Origin: Serratia sp. FDAARGOS_506
GTDB lineage: Bacteria; Pseudomonadota; Gammaproteobacteria; Enterobacterales; Enterobacteriaceae
NCBI RefSeq assembly: GCF_003812745.1
Contig: NZ_CP033831.1
Coordinates: forward strand, 4,588,001 to 4,652,000
Reading direction: 5' to 3'
DNA length: 64,000 bases
In this document: piece by piece, positions 48,531 to 56,634 of the stretch
Layout: each line of letters opens with the position of its first letter
Position numbering within the stretch: the first letter of the stretch is position 1
Position numbers and translations under genes: made by a program
The notes under the pieces: model-generated
The model's input: the letters and a program-made list of their open reading frames with translations, nothing else
Databases searched by the model: none
Told to the model about the DNA's origin: nothing

Positions 48531-48791
48531 ATGCTAAATCGCGATGCTGTAATGGATTATATCCTGACGTGTTTGCAAGGTATCGTCGAAGGCGGAGTAG
48601 AAATAAAACCTGATAGCGATCTCGTCAATGATCTTGGCCTGGAATCCATCAGAGTATTGGATCTGCTGATGATGCTGGAAGATGAATTAGATATCTCCAT
48701 TCCTATCAATATATTGCTTGATGTCAGAACGCCTGAGCAACTGCTTGACGCGCTGCGCCCTTATCTGGAGAAAAGCCATGGGACTGTATGA
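48531..48791 (+). CDS. Acyl carrier protein
   Basis: 86 residues, acidic. The phosphopantetheine site is DLGLES with Ser39; helix II (SIRVLDLLMMLEDELDISIPINILL) is typical of stand-alone ACPs. The AGAGG upstream is distant (about 14 bases), so translation may depend on the preceding gene. It overlaps the synthase gene by 14 bases. Context suggests a dedicated ACP that delivers the acyl chain from the ligase to the alpha-oxoamine synthase, like AcpR in Caulobacter. Confidence 0.92.
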   Translation: MLNRDAVMDYILTCLQGIVEGGVEIKPDSDLVNDLGLESIRVLDLLMMLEDELDISIPINILLDVRTPEQLLDALRPYLEKSHGTV

Positions 48792-49950
48792 TAAGTTTGC
48801 GCGGCTCGCCAATGACCGCGAACAATTTCAAACGTCCGGTCTGAATCCGTTCGGCACCTGTATCGACGAAGTGTATTCCGCCACCCAAGGCCGCATCGGC
48901 GATCAAAAGATTGTCCTCGCCGGCACCAATAACTACCTTGGCCTGACGTTTGATGCGCAGGCGATCGCCGCCGGCCAAACGGCCCTGGCCGCTCTCGGCA
49001 CCGGCACCACCGGCTCACGCATGGCGAACGGCAGCTACGGTTCGCACCTAACGCTGGAACGGGAGCTGGCGGAATTCTTCGATCGCCCCAGCGCCATCGT
49101 GTTCTCCACCGGTTATACCGCCAACCTGGGCGTCATCAGCACCTTGGCGGGGCCGGGGTCCGTGGTCTTGATCGACGCGGACAGCCACGCGAGCATTTAC
49201 GACGCCTGCGCCTTGGGCGGCGCGGAGATTATTCGCTTCCGCCACAACGACGCCGCCGATCTGGAGCGCCGTATGGTGCGCTTGGGCGAGCGCGCGCGCG
49301 AGGCGATCATTATCGTGGAAGGTATCTACAGCATGCTGGGTGACGTCGCCCCGCTGGTGGAAATCGTCGACATCAAGCGGCGCCTCGGCGGATATCTGCT
49401 GGTCGACGAAGCACACTCCTTCGGCGTGATGGGCGAACATGGCCGCGGTCTGGCCGAAGCGCTGGGCGTTGAGCAAGACGTGGATATCATTCTGGGCACC
49501 TTCAGCAAAAGCCTGGCCTCAATCGGCGGCTTCGCCGTCGGTGGCAAGGGGATGGACGTGCTGCGCTACAGCAGCCGGCCGTATATCTTTACCGCTTCGC
49601 CGTCGCCATCCAGCATCGCGTCGGTACGCACGGCGCTGCAAAAAATCGCGCGCCATCCCGAGCTGCGGGAAAAATTGTGGAGCAACGCGCACCGCCTGTA
49701 CCACGGCCTCGCCGAGCTGGGATATACCCTGGGGCCACGCATCAGCCCGGTAGTGCCGGTAATGATCGGTTCGAAGGAAGAAGGGCTGCGTTTCTGGCGC
49801 GAACTGATCGCCCATGGCGTGTATGTGAATCTGGTGCTGCCACCGGCCGCGCCGGCTGGCGTTACCCTGCTGCGCTGCAGCGTCAATGCCGCGCACAGCG
49901 ATGAAGAGATCGACACTATCGTGCGCGCCTTTGCTGCGCTGAAAAAATAG
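48778..49950 (+). CDS. Alpha-oxoamine synthase, serine-palmitoyltransferase-like
   Basis: 390 residues from the ATG at 48778 (GGAG upstream); earlier in-frame starts lie in the ACP gene. PLP-dependent fold-type I enzyme: His137 stacking residue (DADSHASIYD), Asp210 and His213 (LLVDEAHSFGVMG), PLP Lys244 (GTFSKSLASIGGF). The N-terminal TNNYLGL and GTGTTGSRMANGS are family hallmarks. It condenses an amino acid with an acyl thioester and releases CO2. Serine palmitoyltransferase, BioF, KBL and HemA share these motifs; the dedicated ACP, acyl ligase and reductase favour the SPT-like assignment. The amino acid used (serine, alanine, glycine) cannot be fixed from sequence. Confidence 0.88.
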   Translation: MGLYDKFARLANDREQFQTSGLNPFGTCIDEVYSATQGRIGDQKIVLAGTNNYLGLTFDAQAIAAGQTALAALGTGTTGSRMANGSYGSHLTLERELAEFFDRPSAIVFSTGYTANLGVISTLAGPGSVVLIDADSHASIYDACALGGAEIIRFRHNDAADLERRMVRLGERAREAIIIVEGIYSMLGDVAPLVEIVDIKRRLGGYLLVDEAHSFGVMGEHGRGLAEALGVEQDVDIILGTFSKSLASIGGFAVGGKGMDVLRYSSRPYIFTASPSPSSIASVRTALQKIARHPELREKLWSNAHRLYHGLAELGYTLGPRISPVVPVMIGSKEEGLRFWRELIAHGVYVNLVLPPAAPAGVTLLRCSVNAAHSDEEIDTIVRAFAALKK

Positions 49951-50019
49951 CGCCTTCCCTACCGGCTGCGGCGGCGGTGCCGAAAACGCCATCGCCGCTC
50001 TGCCGACCCCATGCGCACC

Positions 50020-50751
50020 TTAGTGCGCAGCGGTTGATGCCTCACTAACTGAATAACGATATCCCTGAGCCACCATAAATTCCTCGATGGCTTTTTCCGC
50101 CGCCGAAAGCACTTCTTCGATCGGCCGATCGGCATCAAGATCCACGATGTCGGCGCCTTCAAACGTCAATAACGGCGTGACGGCGATCTTCTTTTCCAGC
50201 GACGCTTTGCGGTGATCGGGTTTGCGCGCGCAGGCCACGTCCAGACTGACATTCAGCTTGAGAACCAGATCCGGTTTTTGCTCCGCCATCCATTGGAATG
50301 CCGCCCGTTCCCGCGCCGCCAGCCAACGGACAAAACGGCTCCCTTCAACGTCGACGGGAAATACCGTGCCGTCATAAGCGCCGGGGATTTGGGCCTGCGG
50401 AAAACGGTCAGTCAACACAATGAAGCCTTGCCGACGAAACGCCAGCATGCGACGAAACCGCAGCAGCCGCCGCCCCACAAAAGCGATGATTACCGCCGAC
50501 GGCAACAGGCCAATCCGGGATTTTTTCGTTTTGACTTTTTTGGTGTTGCTCTCGATAGCCTTGCCTACCGATCGCCCGAGCAGCGGCAATTTCGCCGCCG
50601 CGCGCCCGACATTGCCCGCCTGTTTACCCAGATGCACCTGTACCGCCGGGCCATAATGTTTCACATATTTGATCAGATGTTCACAAACGGTGGACTTACC
50701 CGATCCGTCGCTGCCAATAACCGCAATCAACGGCGGAAATTTTGCACTCAT
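50020..50751 (-). CDS. Thymidylate-kinase-fold P-loop kinase, paralog 1
   Basis: 243 residues from the ATG at 50751. Walker [10 protein letters not shown] (residues 13-21), the DR motif [16 protein letters not shown], an R-rich middle helix region ([12 protein letters not shown]), and a lid-like [16 protein letters not shown]. It is too divergent for a housekeeping Tmk, which is about 210 residues and carries a DRY/H-type motif. It shares the TDR(F/Y)PQA and RKPDH motifs with the two plus-strand genes that follow, so the three form a local family. Phosphorylation of a lipid head group or sugar is a guess. Convergent with the synthase operon. Confidence 0.82.
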   Translation of the reverse strand: MSAKFPPLIAVIGSDGSGKSTVCEHLIKYVKHYGPAVQVHLGKQAGNVGRAAAKLPLLGRSVGKAIESNTKKVKTKKSRIGLLPSAVIIAFVGRRLLRFRRMLAFRRQGFIVLTDRFPQAQIPGAYDGTVFPVDVEGSRFVRWLAARERAAFQWMAEQKPDLVLKLNVSLDVACARKPDHRKASLEKKIAVTPLLTFEGADIVDLDADRPIEEVLSAAEKAIEEFMVAQGYRYSVSEASTAAH

Positions 50752-51121
50752 AATAAGACTCTCTTTCAATACACCAGAAACGGCGTGCCATGTTTGAAGC
50801 GAAATCACGCTTAACGTTGCCGCAGCAGCCGCGCAAAATAAATTGCCTCAAGCAGCGCCAAAAAGCACAAAACATTAAGCGAAAATTGAAAACCTCTGCT
50901 CTTTTTCCGCCGCGAGCCATGCCGGAAATTAACATAAAAAGCGAAAATGACCCACGCACGAACAATTAGCACGAAATAACAAGAATGAACGCCATGAATA
51001 TCAATTCAAATAACGAACAAAAACACCAATCCCATTATTTTATCGTAGCAAAGCACAATAAATATCTTGAACCCAAGGCGTATTGGAATACAATAGTTTT
51101 TTTCGCATTGGATCAATTATT
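50752..51121. promoter_or_regulatory. AT-rich divergent region between kinase genes
   Basis: 370 bases, AT-rich, between the minus-strand kinase and the two plus-strand kinases; no gene seen. It should carry promoters for both directions, giving the downstream export part of the locus its own transcription start. Confidence 0.45.
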
Positions 51122-51847
51122 GTGAGTCAGCAGATAAGACCTTCATCTGATCGCTCGCCCGTGCGCGTAATAGCGATAACCGGCTGTGACGGCTCGGGAA
51201 AATCCACATTGGCCGCCAGTTTGGTCAACGCCTTATCGGCAAAGGAACCCGCAGAACTGCTTTATCTCGGCCAGTCTTCAGGGCGTATCGGCGAATGGAT
51301 CAGTTCGCTGCCGATTATTGGCGCGCCCTTCGGGCGTTATTTGTTGAAGAAATCGCAGCGTGTGCACGATCGCCCTTCCGCACCGCCGGATAATGCCACA
51401 GCGCTGGTGATCTTTTTACTCTCCTATTGGCGCGTTTATAAATTCCGCCGCATGCTGAAGAAAAGTCGCCAGGGCGCATTGCTGATTACCGATCGTTATC
51501 CGCAGGCCGAAGTAGCGGGATTTCGTTTCGATGGCCCGCAGCTGGCGAAAACCGCCGGCGGCAATCGCTGGGTACGCTGGCTGAGAAAGCGCGAACAAAG
51601 CCTGTATCAATGGATGGCGTCTTATCAGCCCTTATTACTAATTCGGCTGGACATTGACGAACAAACGGCCTATTCACGCAAACCCGATCACTCGCTGGCG
51701 GCATTGCGTGAAAAGATCGCCGTCATCCCGCACCTGACGTTTAACGGCGCTAACATACTGGATTTAGACGGCCGTGAGCCGGCCAGCCATATTTTCGACG
51801 AATCGCTGCGCGCCGTTAAAATATCGTTGAGGGCCGCCAATGCCTAG
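51122..51847 (+). CDS. Thymidylate-kinase-fold P-loop kinase, paralog 2
   Basis: 241 residues from a GTG at 51122; a TTG at 51083 preceded by AAGGCG is an alternative start that would add 13 residues. Walker A GCDGSGKST (21-29), ITDRYPQAEVAGFRFDGP, WVRWLRKREQSLYQWMASYQP and YSRKPDHSLAALREKI parallel the other two kinases. The start codon and ribosome site are weak. It lies 30 bases upstream of paralog 3 on the same strand. Confidence 0.82.
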   Translation: MSQQIRPSSDRSPVRVIAITGCDGSGKSTLAASLVNALSAKEPAELLYLGQSSGRIGEWISSLPIIGAPFGRYLLKKSQRVHDRPSAPPDNATALVIFLLSYWRVYKFRRMLKKSRQGALLITDRYPQAEVAGFRFDGPQLAKTAGGNRWVRWLRKREQSLYQWMASYQPLLLIRLDIDEQTAYSRKPDHSLAALREKIAVIPHLTFNGANILDLDGREPASHIFDESLRAVKISLRAANA

Positions 51848-51877
51848 CCGACAAATAACCTTTTCGTACCGAAACAG

Positions 51878-52672
51878 ATGAAAAAAAATAAACTTTCTGC
51901 CGAACAGCCCCCCTCTTCCACCTGCATTCGCGGGCTGATTGCCGTGGTGGGCAGCGACGGCACGGGCAAATCCACGTTGACCGCCGATCTGGTCAAGAAC
52001 CTGCAGCAACATCGCCCGACAAAACGGCGCTATTTAGGACTGATCTCCGGCGAAGATGGCGACAAAATCAAGCGACTGCCGATTATCGGCGTGTGGCTGG
52101 AACGGCGTCTGGCGGCCAAATCCGATAAAACCCAGCGCATGAGCAATAGGCCGCCGGCGCTATGGGCGGCACTCATCATGTACGGCTTCTCGCTGTGGCG
52201 CGCCTCCAACCTGCGCAAAGTGCGGCGGCTGGCGCAAAGCGGCGTGCTGGTGATCAGCGATCGCTACCCGCAGGCGGAAATATCAGGTTTTTACTACGAC
52301 GGGCCAGGTATCGGTGTGGAACGCGCAAAAGGCCGGCTGCTGAGCCGCCTGGCGGCGCGCGAACGCCGTTTGTATCAACACATGGCCGCCTATCGGCCGG
52401 AACTGATCATTCGCCTCGATATCGACGTCGATACGGCGTTTTCCCGCAAGCCCGATCACAGCTATGAAGAGCTCGAAGACAAGATCGGCGCCATGGTGCG
52501 CCTGCAATACAACGGCGCACGCATCATCGAGCTGGACGCCAGAGCCCCGTACGACGAAGTGCTGAGCAACGCGCTCAACGCCATTTCGGCCGTGGTGAAC
52601 CCCGCGAAGCGTTCACAGAGCGACATCGGGCAGTCCGGTGAAAAGGCCGGTAAAGAAACTCAGGTTTATTAA
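51878..52672 (+). CDS. Thymidylate-kinase-fold P-loop kinase, paralog 3
   Basis: 264 residues. Walker A GSDGTGKST (25-33), ISDRYPQAEISGFYYDGPG, LSRLAARERRLYQHMAAYRP, FSRKPDHSYEELEDKI. It has a polar C-terminal tail (KRSQSDIGQSGEKAGKETQ) absent from the other two. In sequence it seems nearest to paralog 2. Local triplication suggests different acceptor specificities or subunits of one complex. Confidence 0.84.
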   Translation: MKKNKLSAEQPPSSTCIRGLIAVVGSDGTGKSTLTADLVKNLQQHRPTKRRYLGLISGEDGDKIKRLPIIGVWLERRLAAKSDKTQRMSNRPPALWAALIMYGFSLWRASNLRKVRRLAQSGVLVISDRYPQAEISGFYYDGPGIGVERAKGRLLSRLAARERRLYQHMAAYRPELIIRLDIDVDTAFSRKPDHSYEELEDKIGAMVRLQYNGARIIELDARAPYDEVLSNALNAISAVVNPAKRSQSDIGQSGEKAGKETQVY

Positions 52673-52691
52673 ACGAATACAAGGCAAGCGC

Positions 52692-52748
52692 ATGACTGCG
52701 GAACACAAGATGCAGCAAAACAACGATAACGGCTGGTTTGGGTTATGA
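52692..52748 (+). CDS. Possible 18-residue ORF coupled to the flippase gene
   Basis: MTAEHKMQQNNDNGWFGL, preceded by AAGGCAAG; its TGA overlaps the flippase ATG in an ATGA junction. The flippase itself has a poor ribosome site, so translation of this short ORF could deliver ribosomes to it. It may equally be fortuitous. Confidence 0.3.
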   Translation: MTAEHKMQQNNDNGWFGL

Positions 52749-54079
52749 AACGGTGGTTTTCCGATGGCGCGTTTCGTTCCATTCTACGTAATGCCGCCTA
52801 CTTAGGCTCGGGTAGCGTGGCCAGCGCGCTGCTCGGCCTGCTGGCGCTCTCCTGCGCCGGTAAAGGCATGTCGCCTGAAATGTTCGGCGTGCTGGTGGTG
52901 ATCCAGGCTTATACCAAAGCGGTCAGCGATTTCATCAAATTCCAGACCTGGCAGTTTGTGGTGCAGTTCGGCACCCCGGCGCTGGAACATCAAAACACCG
53001 GGCGCTTCCGCGACGTGGTCGCCTTCTCCTTCGGCCTGGATATCGCCAGCGGCATCATCGCCGTGCTGGGCGGCATGATCATGCTGCCGTTCTTGTCCCA
53101 TGCCCTGGGGCTGGACAGCGAAAGCTTCTGGCTCGCCATGCTGTACTGCACCCTGATCCCATCGATGACCTCATCCACGCCGACCGGCGTGCTGCGCGCC
53201 TTCAACCGCTTCGATCTCATCGCCATCCAGCAGGCGATCAAACCGTTCCTGCAGGCGGTGGGCAGCGTCATCTCCTATTATTTCGATCTGGGATTCCCCG
53301 GCTTCATCGTCACCTGGTACGCCTCTAACCTGATCGGCGGCACGCTGTTTTGGTGGTTCACCGCGCGCGAGCTGCGCCGCCGCGATATCCACGGCGCGCT
53401 GAAGCCACGGCTGTTCAACGTCGCACGCCGCATCGAGGGCGCCTGGAACTTCGTTTGGACCACCAACATCGCCCATACCATCTGGGCCGCGCGCAACTCC
53501 TGCACCACCGTGCTGGTGGGCGTGGTGCTCGGGCCGGCCGCCGCCGGGCTGTTCAAGATCGCCATGACCTTCTTCGATGCGACGGGTACTCCGGCCAAAC
53601 TGCTGGAGAAGAGCTTCTATCCCGAGATCATGCGCCTGGATCCGCGCACCAAGACCCCGTGGCTGCTGGGTCTGCGTTCTTCGCTGCTTGCCGGCGGCAT
53701 CGGCCTCGCCGTCGCGGTGCTGATGCTGCTGGTCGGCAAGCCGCTCATTTCCGCGGTCTTCGGGCAACAATACCTGGAAGCCTATGATCTGATTCAAATC
53801 ATGCTGGGTGCGATCATCGTCTCCATGATGGGCTTCCCGCAGGAATCCTTACTGTTTATGGCGGGCAAGCAACGCGCCTTCCTGATCGCGCAGGCGACGG
53901 CCTCGGCGGCCTACATTGCGCTGCTGGTGTCGATGGCATATGCCTTCGGCGTGCAAGGCGCCGCCTTCGCTTATTTACTGGGGCAATGTTTAGACGTTCT
54001 GTTATCCCTGATACCGACGATCGGCGCCTACCGCAATCGCTTTATGTTGGGGCTGAATGTGCCCAAAGAGAGTAATTAA
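52745..54079 (+). CDS. Wzx/MATE-like lipid-linked oligosaccharide flippase
   Basis: 444 residues, about 12 to 14 TM helices. It has the polysaccharide-synthesis flippase pattern: LRNAAYLGSGSVASALLGLLALSCAGKGMSPEMFGVLVVIQAYTKAVSDF at the start, then VGVVLGPAAAGLFKIAMTFFDATGTPAKLLEKSFYPEIMRLD, and LIQIMLGAIIVSMMGFPQESLLFM. Wzx-type proteins move lipid-linked precursors from the inner to the outer leaflet. It lies in the locus between the kinases and the LptF/LptG pair, so it may flip the lipid made here. No glycosyltransferase or Wzy is present. Confidence 0.85.
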   Translation: MKRWFSDGAFRSILRNAAYLGSGSVASALLGLLALSCAGKGMSPEMFGVLVVIQAYTKAVSDFIKFQTWQFVVQFGTPALEHQNTGRFRDVVAFSFGLDIASGIIAVLGGMIMLPFLSHALGLDSESFWLAMLYCTLIPSMTSSTPTGVLRAFNRFDLIAIQQAIKPFLQAVGSVISYYFDLGFPGFIVTWYASNLIGGTLFWWFTARELRRRDIHGALKPRLFNVARRIEGAWNFVWTTNIAHTIWAARNSCTTVLVGVVLGPAAAGLFKIAMTFFDATGTPAKLLEKSFYPEIMRLDPRTKTPWLLGLRSSLLAGGIGLAVAVLMLLVGKPLISAVFGQQYLEAYDLIQIMLGAIIVSMMGFPQESLLFMAGKQRAFLIAQATASAAYIALLVSMAYAFGVQGAAFAYLLGQCLDVLLSLIPTIGAYRNRFMLGLNVPKESN

Positions 54080-54948
54080 TGACCGCTAACGATAATTGGA
54101 AAAAGTTCTCCGCTGATACCACCCAGGCGCTGTTTGTCGCAGTGGAAGAAGACGACCTGGTTGAGGCGAATATCAGCCTGCCGCAGCAGATTGATTTGCA
54201 ATGTTCTCTCGAGAACATCCGGGACAACTACGCGCTGTGCCTGCAGTTTTGGGAGGACGGCTTTTCCCGCCGCGAACTGCTGCAATTGGTGAACGGTTTC
54301 CTGAAGGACCCGCAATTGGCGGCGGCTACCCGCATGCGCTACAAATATATCCGCGCTCGCTATAAGCACCTGCGCTTCGCCCAGCAGCTGTACGGCGCGC
54401 CCCACCGCGCCAACCGCCTGTTCCACACCACCACCGTGGTGCTCGGCCATTTTCAGGACGCGTTTCGCAACGGCAACCAGAAGAACCTGAAGCTTTACGG
54501 TAACCTGCTGCGGCTGCTGCTTAGCAAGCCGGTTTGGTCGTATGTGCGCTATGCGCTACGCCACACTCGTCTGGAAAGCGCACAGGGCTTTATCACCTAC
54601 CGCCAGGAACAAATGCGCCAGCTGCAAACGCTGATCGCCAGCCCGGCGCTGACCGGGCATCAGTTCCATGACGTGCGCAAAATTGTCAGCCGCCAGGTGT
54701 CATTTTACGACACGCTGAGATCGATCGACCCCGACAACCGCGAAGCCCGGCAGATCTCGCGCTTCCTGGCCGCGATTAACGGCCTGATGGGCGATCGGCA
54801 TGACGTAATGGTGGCCGATAAGTTGGCCGGCGGCGATATCTATGACCGGCCGGCGATCCTGGATATCGACATCCGTCAGCGCCTGGAGCTGCTGCTGGCG
54901 CGCTTTCCGCTGTCGTTTTCCCAGCCGGCCATCGCGGCGGGCAGATAA
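54079..54948 (+). CDS. All-helical protein with CHAD-like features
   Basis: 289 residues, rich in Arg, His, Leu and Gln, predicted soluble and helical. The segment GHQFHDVRKIVSRQVSFYDTL (about 193-213, with H-x2-RK) and RFLAAINGLMGDRHDVMVADKL (about 228-249) resemble the repeated core of CHAD domains, which bind polyphosphate through conserved basic residues. The match is to the pattern, not a verified hit. TAATG overlap with the flippase stop shows coupling. Function in the locus unknown; binding a phosphorylated lipid or polyphosphate is speculative. Confidence 0.6.
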   Translation: MTANDNWKKFSADTTQALFVAVEEDDLVEANISLPQQIDLQCSLENIRDNYALCLQFWEDGFSRRELLQLVNGFLKDPQLAAATRMRYKYIRARYKHLRFAQQLYGAPHRANRLFHTTTVVLGHFQDAFRNGNQKNLKLYGNLLRLLLSKPVWSYVRYALRHTRLESAQGFITYRQEQMRQLQTLIASPALTGHQFHDVRKIVSRQVSFYDTLRSIDPDNREARQISRFLAAINGLMGDRHDVMVADKLAGGDIYDRPAILDIDIRQRLELLLARFPLSFSQPAIAAGR

Positions 54949-54968
54949 GCGCATTGCGCGGAGCCATG

Positions 54969-55535
54969 ATGACGTTACGTCGCTTGCTGACCCTCGCCCT
55001 GCTGCTGTCGCCGCTGGCGGCATCAGCGCATAACTTCGTTCCTGGCCGGCCGGTGACGCCAGTCGCTATCGCCGATCGCGGCGAGCTGCTGCTGCGCAAC
55101 GGCGATTTCCACTACCGGCCGTGGAACAGCGCAAAGCTGGCGGGCAAGGTGCGGGTGATCCAGTACATCGCCGGGCGCACCTCCGCCAAAAAGAAGAACT
55201 CGCTGCTGATCAACGCCGTCAAAAACGCGAACCTGCCGGGCGATCGCTTCCAGCCCACCACCATCGTCAACACCGACGATGCGATACCGGGCTCCGGCTT
55301 CTTCGTGCGCGGCAAGATCGAGAAAAACAAGCGGCATTACCCCTGGGCGCAGTTTATCGTCGACAGCGACGGGCTGGGGCGCATGGCCTGGCAGCTGCCG
55401 GAAGAGAGCTCCACCATCGTGGTGCTGGACAAGGCCGGGCGCGTGCAGTGGGCGAAGGACGGCGCACTCACCCCGCAGGAAGTTGACCTGGTGATCGCCC
55501 TGCTGCGTACCCTGATCGCGCGGGAGACGCCATGA
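54969..55535 (+). CDS. ytfJ: YtfJ-family periplasmic protein, paralog
   Basis: 188 residues from the ATG at 54969 (GGAG five bases upstream; E. coli YtfJ also begins MTLRK). Signal peptide MTLRRLLTLALLLSPLAASA, then a thioredoxin-like fold nearly collinear with E. coli YtfJ: RPWNSAKLAGKVRVIQYIAGRTSAKKKN, TTIVNTDDAIPGSGFFVRG, YPWAQFIVDSDGLGRMAWQLPEES and VVLDKAGRVQWAKDGALTPQEV. Function of YtfJ is unknown. Its placement inside a lipid operon, rather than at the housekeeping ytf locus, suggests an accessory copy acting in the periplasm during export. Confidence 0.9.
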   Translation: MTLRRLLTLALLLSPLAASAHNFVPGRPVTPVAIADRGELLLRNGDFHYRPWNSAKLAGKVRVIQYIAGRTSAKKKNSLLINAVKNANLPGDRFQPTTIVNTDDAIPGSGFFVRGKIEKNKRHYPWAQFIVDSDGLGRMAWQLPEESSTIVVLDKAGRVQWAKDGALTPQEVDLVIALLRTLIARETP

Positions 55536-55563
55536 AGCGCACGCCGCCGGGAGCCGATGACGC

Positions 55564-56634
55564 ATGTATTTGATTGAACGCTACATCACGGCTGAGATCC
55601 GCCGCCTGGTGATCATGATCGCCGGGTTTCTGATCTTCATGTTCGCCAGCTATTCCGCCCAGCGCTACCTGACCGACGCCGCCAACGGCACGCTGGCGCT
55701 GCGGGTGGTGGCCGACGTGGTTTTCTATAAATCGCTGATCGCGCTGGAGATGATATTGCCCGTTGCGCTGTATGTCTCGGTGGCGGTCGCGCTGAGCCAG
55801 CTGTACAGCGATGCGGAGATCACCGCCATGCTGGCCGCCGGCGCCAGCCCGCTGCGGCTGTATAAGGCGGTGCTGATACTTGCCGTGCCGCTGGCGATAG
55901 CGGTCACGCTGCTTTCGCTGTATGGCAGGCCCTGGGCGTACGCCAATATTTATCAGCTGCAGCAAGAGTCGCAATCGGTGCTGGACGTGAGCCACCTGCA
56001 GGCCGACAAATTCAACGTCAGCGGCAACGGCCGCATGATCCTCGCCAATCACGTCGACAAAACGGCCAATCACCTGACGGACGCCCTGATTTATGTACGC
56101 GGCGGCCATCACACCAACCTGTACCGCGCACAGTCGGTGGAGGTGCTCGACGCCTCCCCCGCCAGCCCCGCCGTACGGCTGAAAACCGGCACCGCCTATG
56201 TGCTGGATCGCCAGGGCGCCGACGACAACGGGCAGAACTACGACAACTTTGACATCGCGCTCAAGCCGTTCGTGCCCAGCGCCGAGAGCCGGCACAAATC
56301 GGCCTCGCCGGCGGAGCTGGCGCGCTCCGCCGATCCGGGTGACGCCGCCGAACTGCAATGGCGCGAAAGCCGCGGGCTGACCACCGTGCTGATGGTGCTG
56401 CTGGCGATCCCCTTTAGCCGCATCAAGCCGCGACAGGGGCGCTACGCCGCGCTGCTGCCCTTGACGGTGCTGTTTACCGTAATTTTCTATGGCGGCAACA
56501 TTTGCCGCACGCTGGTGGCCAACGGCTCTCTGCCGACGATCCCCGGCGTTTGGCTGGTGCCGCTGGCGATGGCTGTCGGCATCGCCCTGCTGCTGGCGCG
56601 CGACTTATCCCTGCTGCGGAAAATCTCCCGATGA
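55564..56634 (+). CDS. lptF: LptF-family ABC permease, accessory copy
   Basis: 356 residues, YjgP/YjgQ family. Three TM helices at each end flank a periplasmic beta-jellyroll (about residues 125-265). Family marks: MYLIERYITAEIRRLVIMIAG, YSDAEITAMLAAGASPLRLYKAVLILAVPLA (coupling helix to LptB), and FSRIKPRQGRYAALLPLTVLF in the second half. LptF/LptG extract LPS from the inner membrane for the Lpt bridge. Housekeeping lptFG sit next to pepA in enterobacteria, so this is an extra, divergent pair in a lipid operon. No LptB ATPase is encoded in the locus. Confidence 0.88.
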   Translation: MYLIERYITAEIRRLVIMIAGFLIFMFASYSAQRYLTDAANGTLALRVVADVVFYKSLIALEMILPVALYVSVAVALSQLYSDAEITAMLAAGASPLRLYKAVLILAVPLAIAVTLLSLYGRPWAYANIYQLQQESQSVLDVSHLQADKFNVSGNGRMILANHVDKTANHLTDALIYVRGGHHTNLYRAQSVEVLDASPASPAVRLKTGTAYVLDRQGADDNGQNYDNFDIALKPFVPSAESRHKSASPAELARSADPGDAAELQWRESRGLTTVLMVLLAIPFSRIKPRQGRYAALLPLTVLFTVIFYGGNICRTLVANGSLPTIPGVWLVPLAMAVGIALLLARDLSLLRKISR

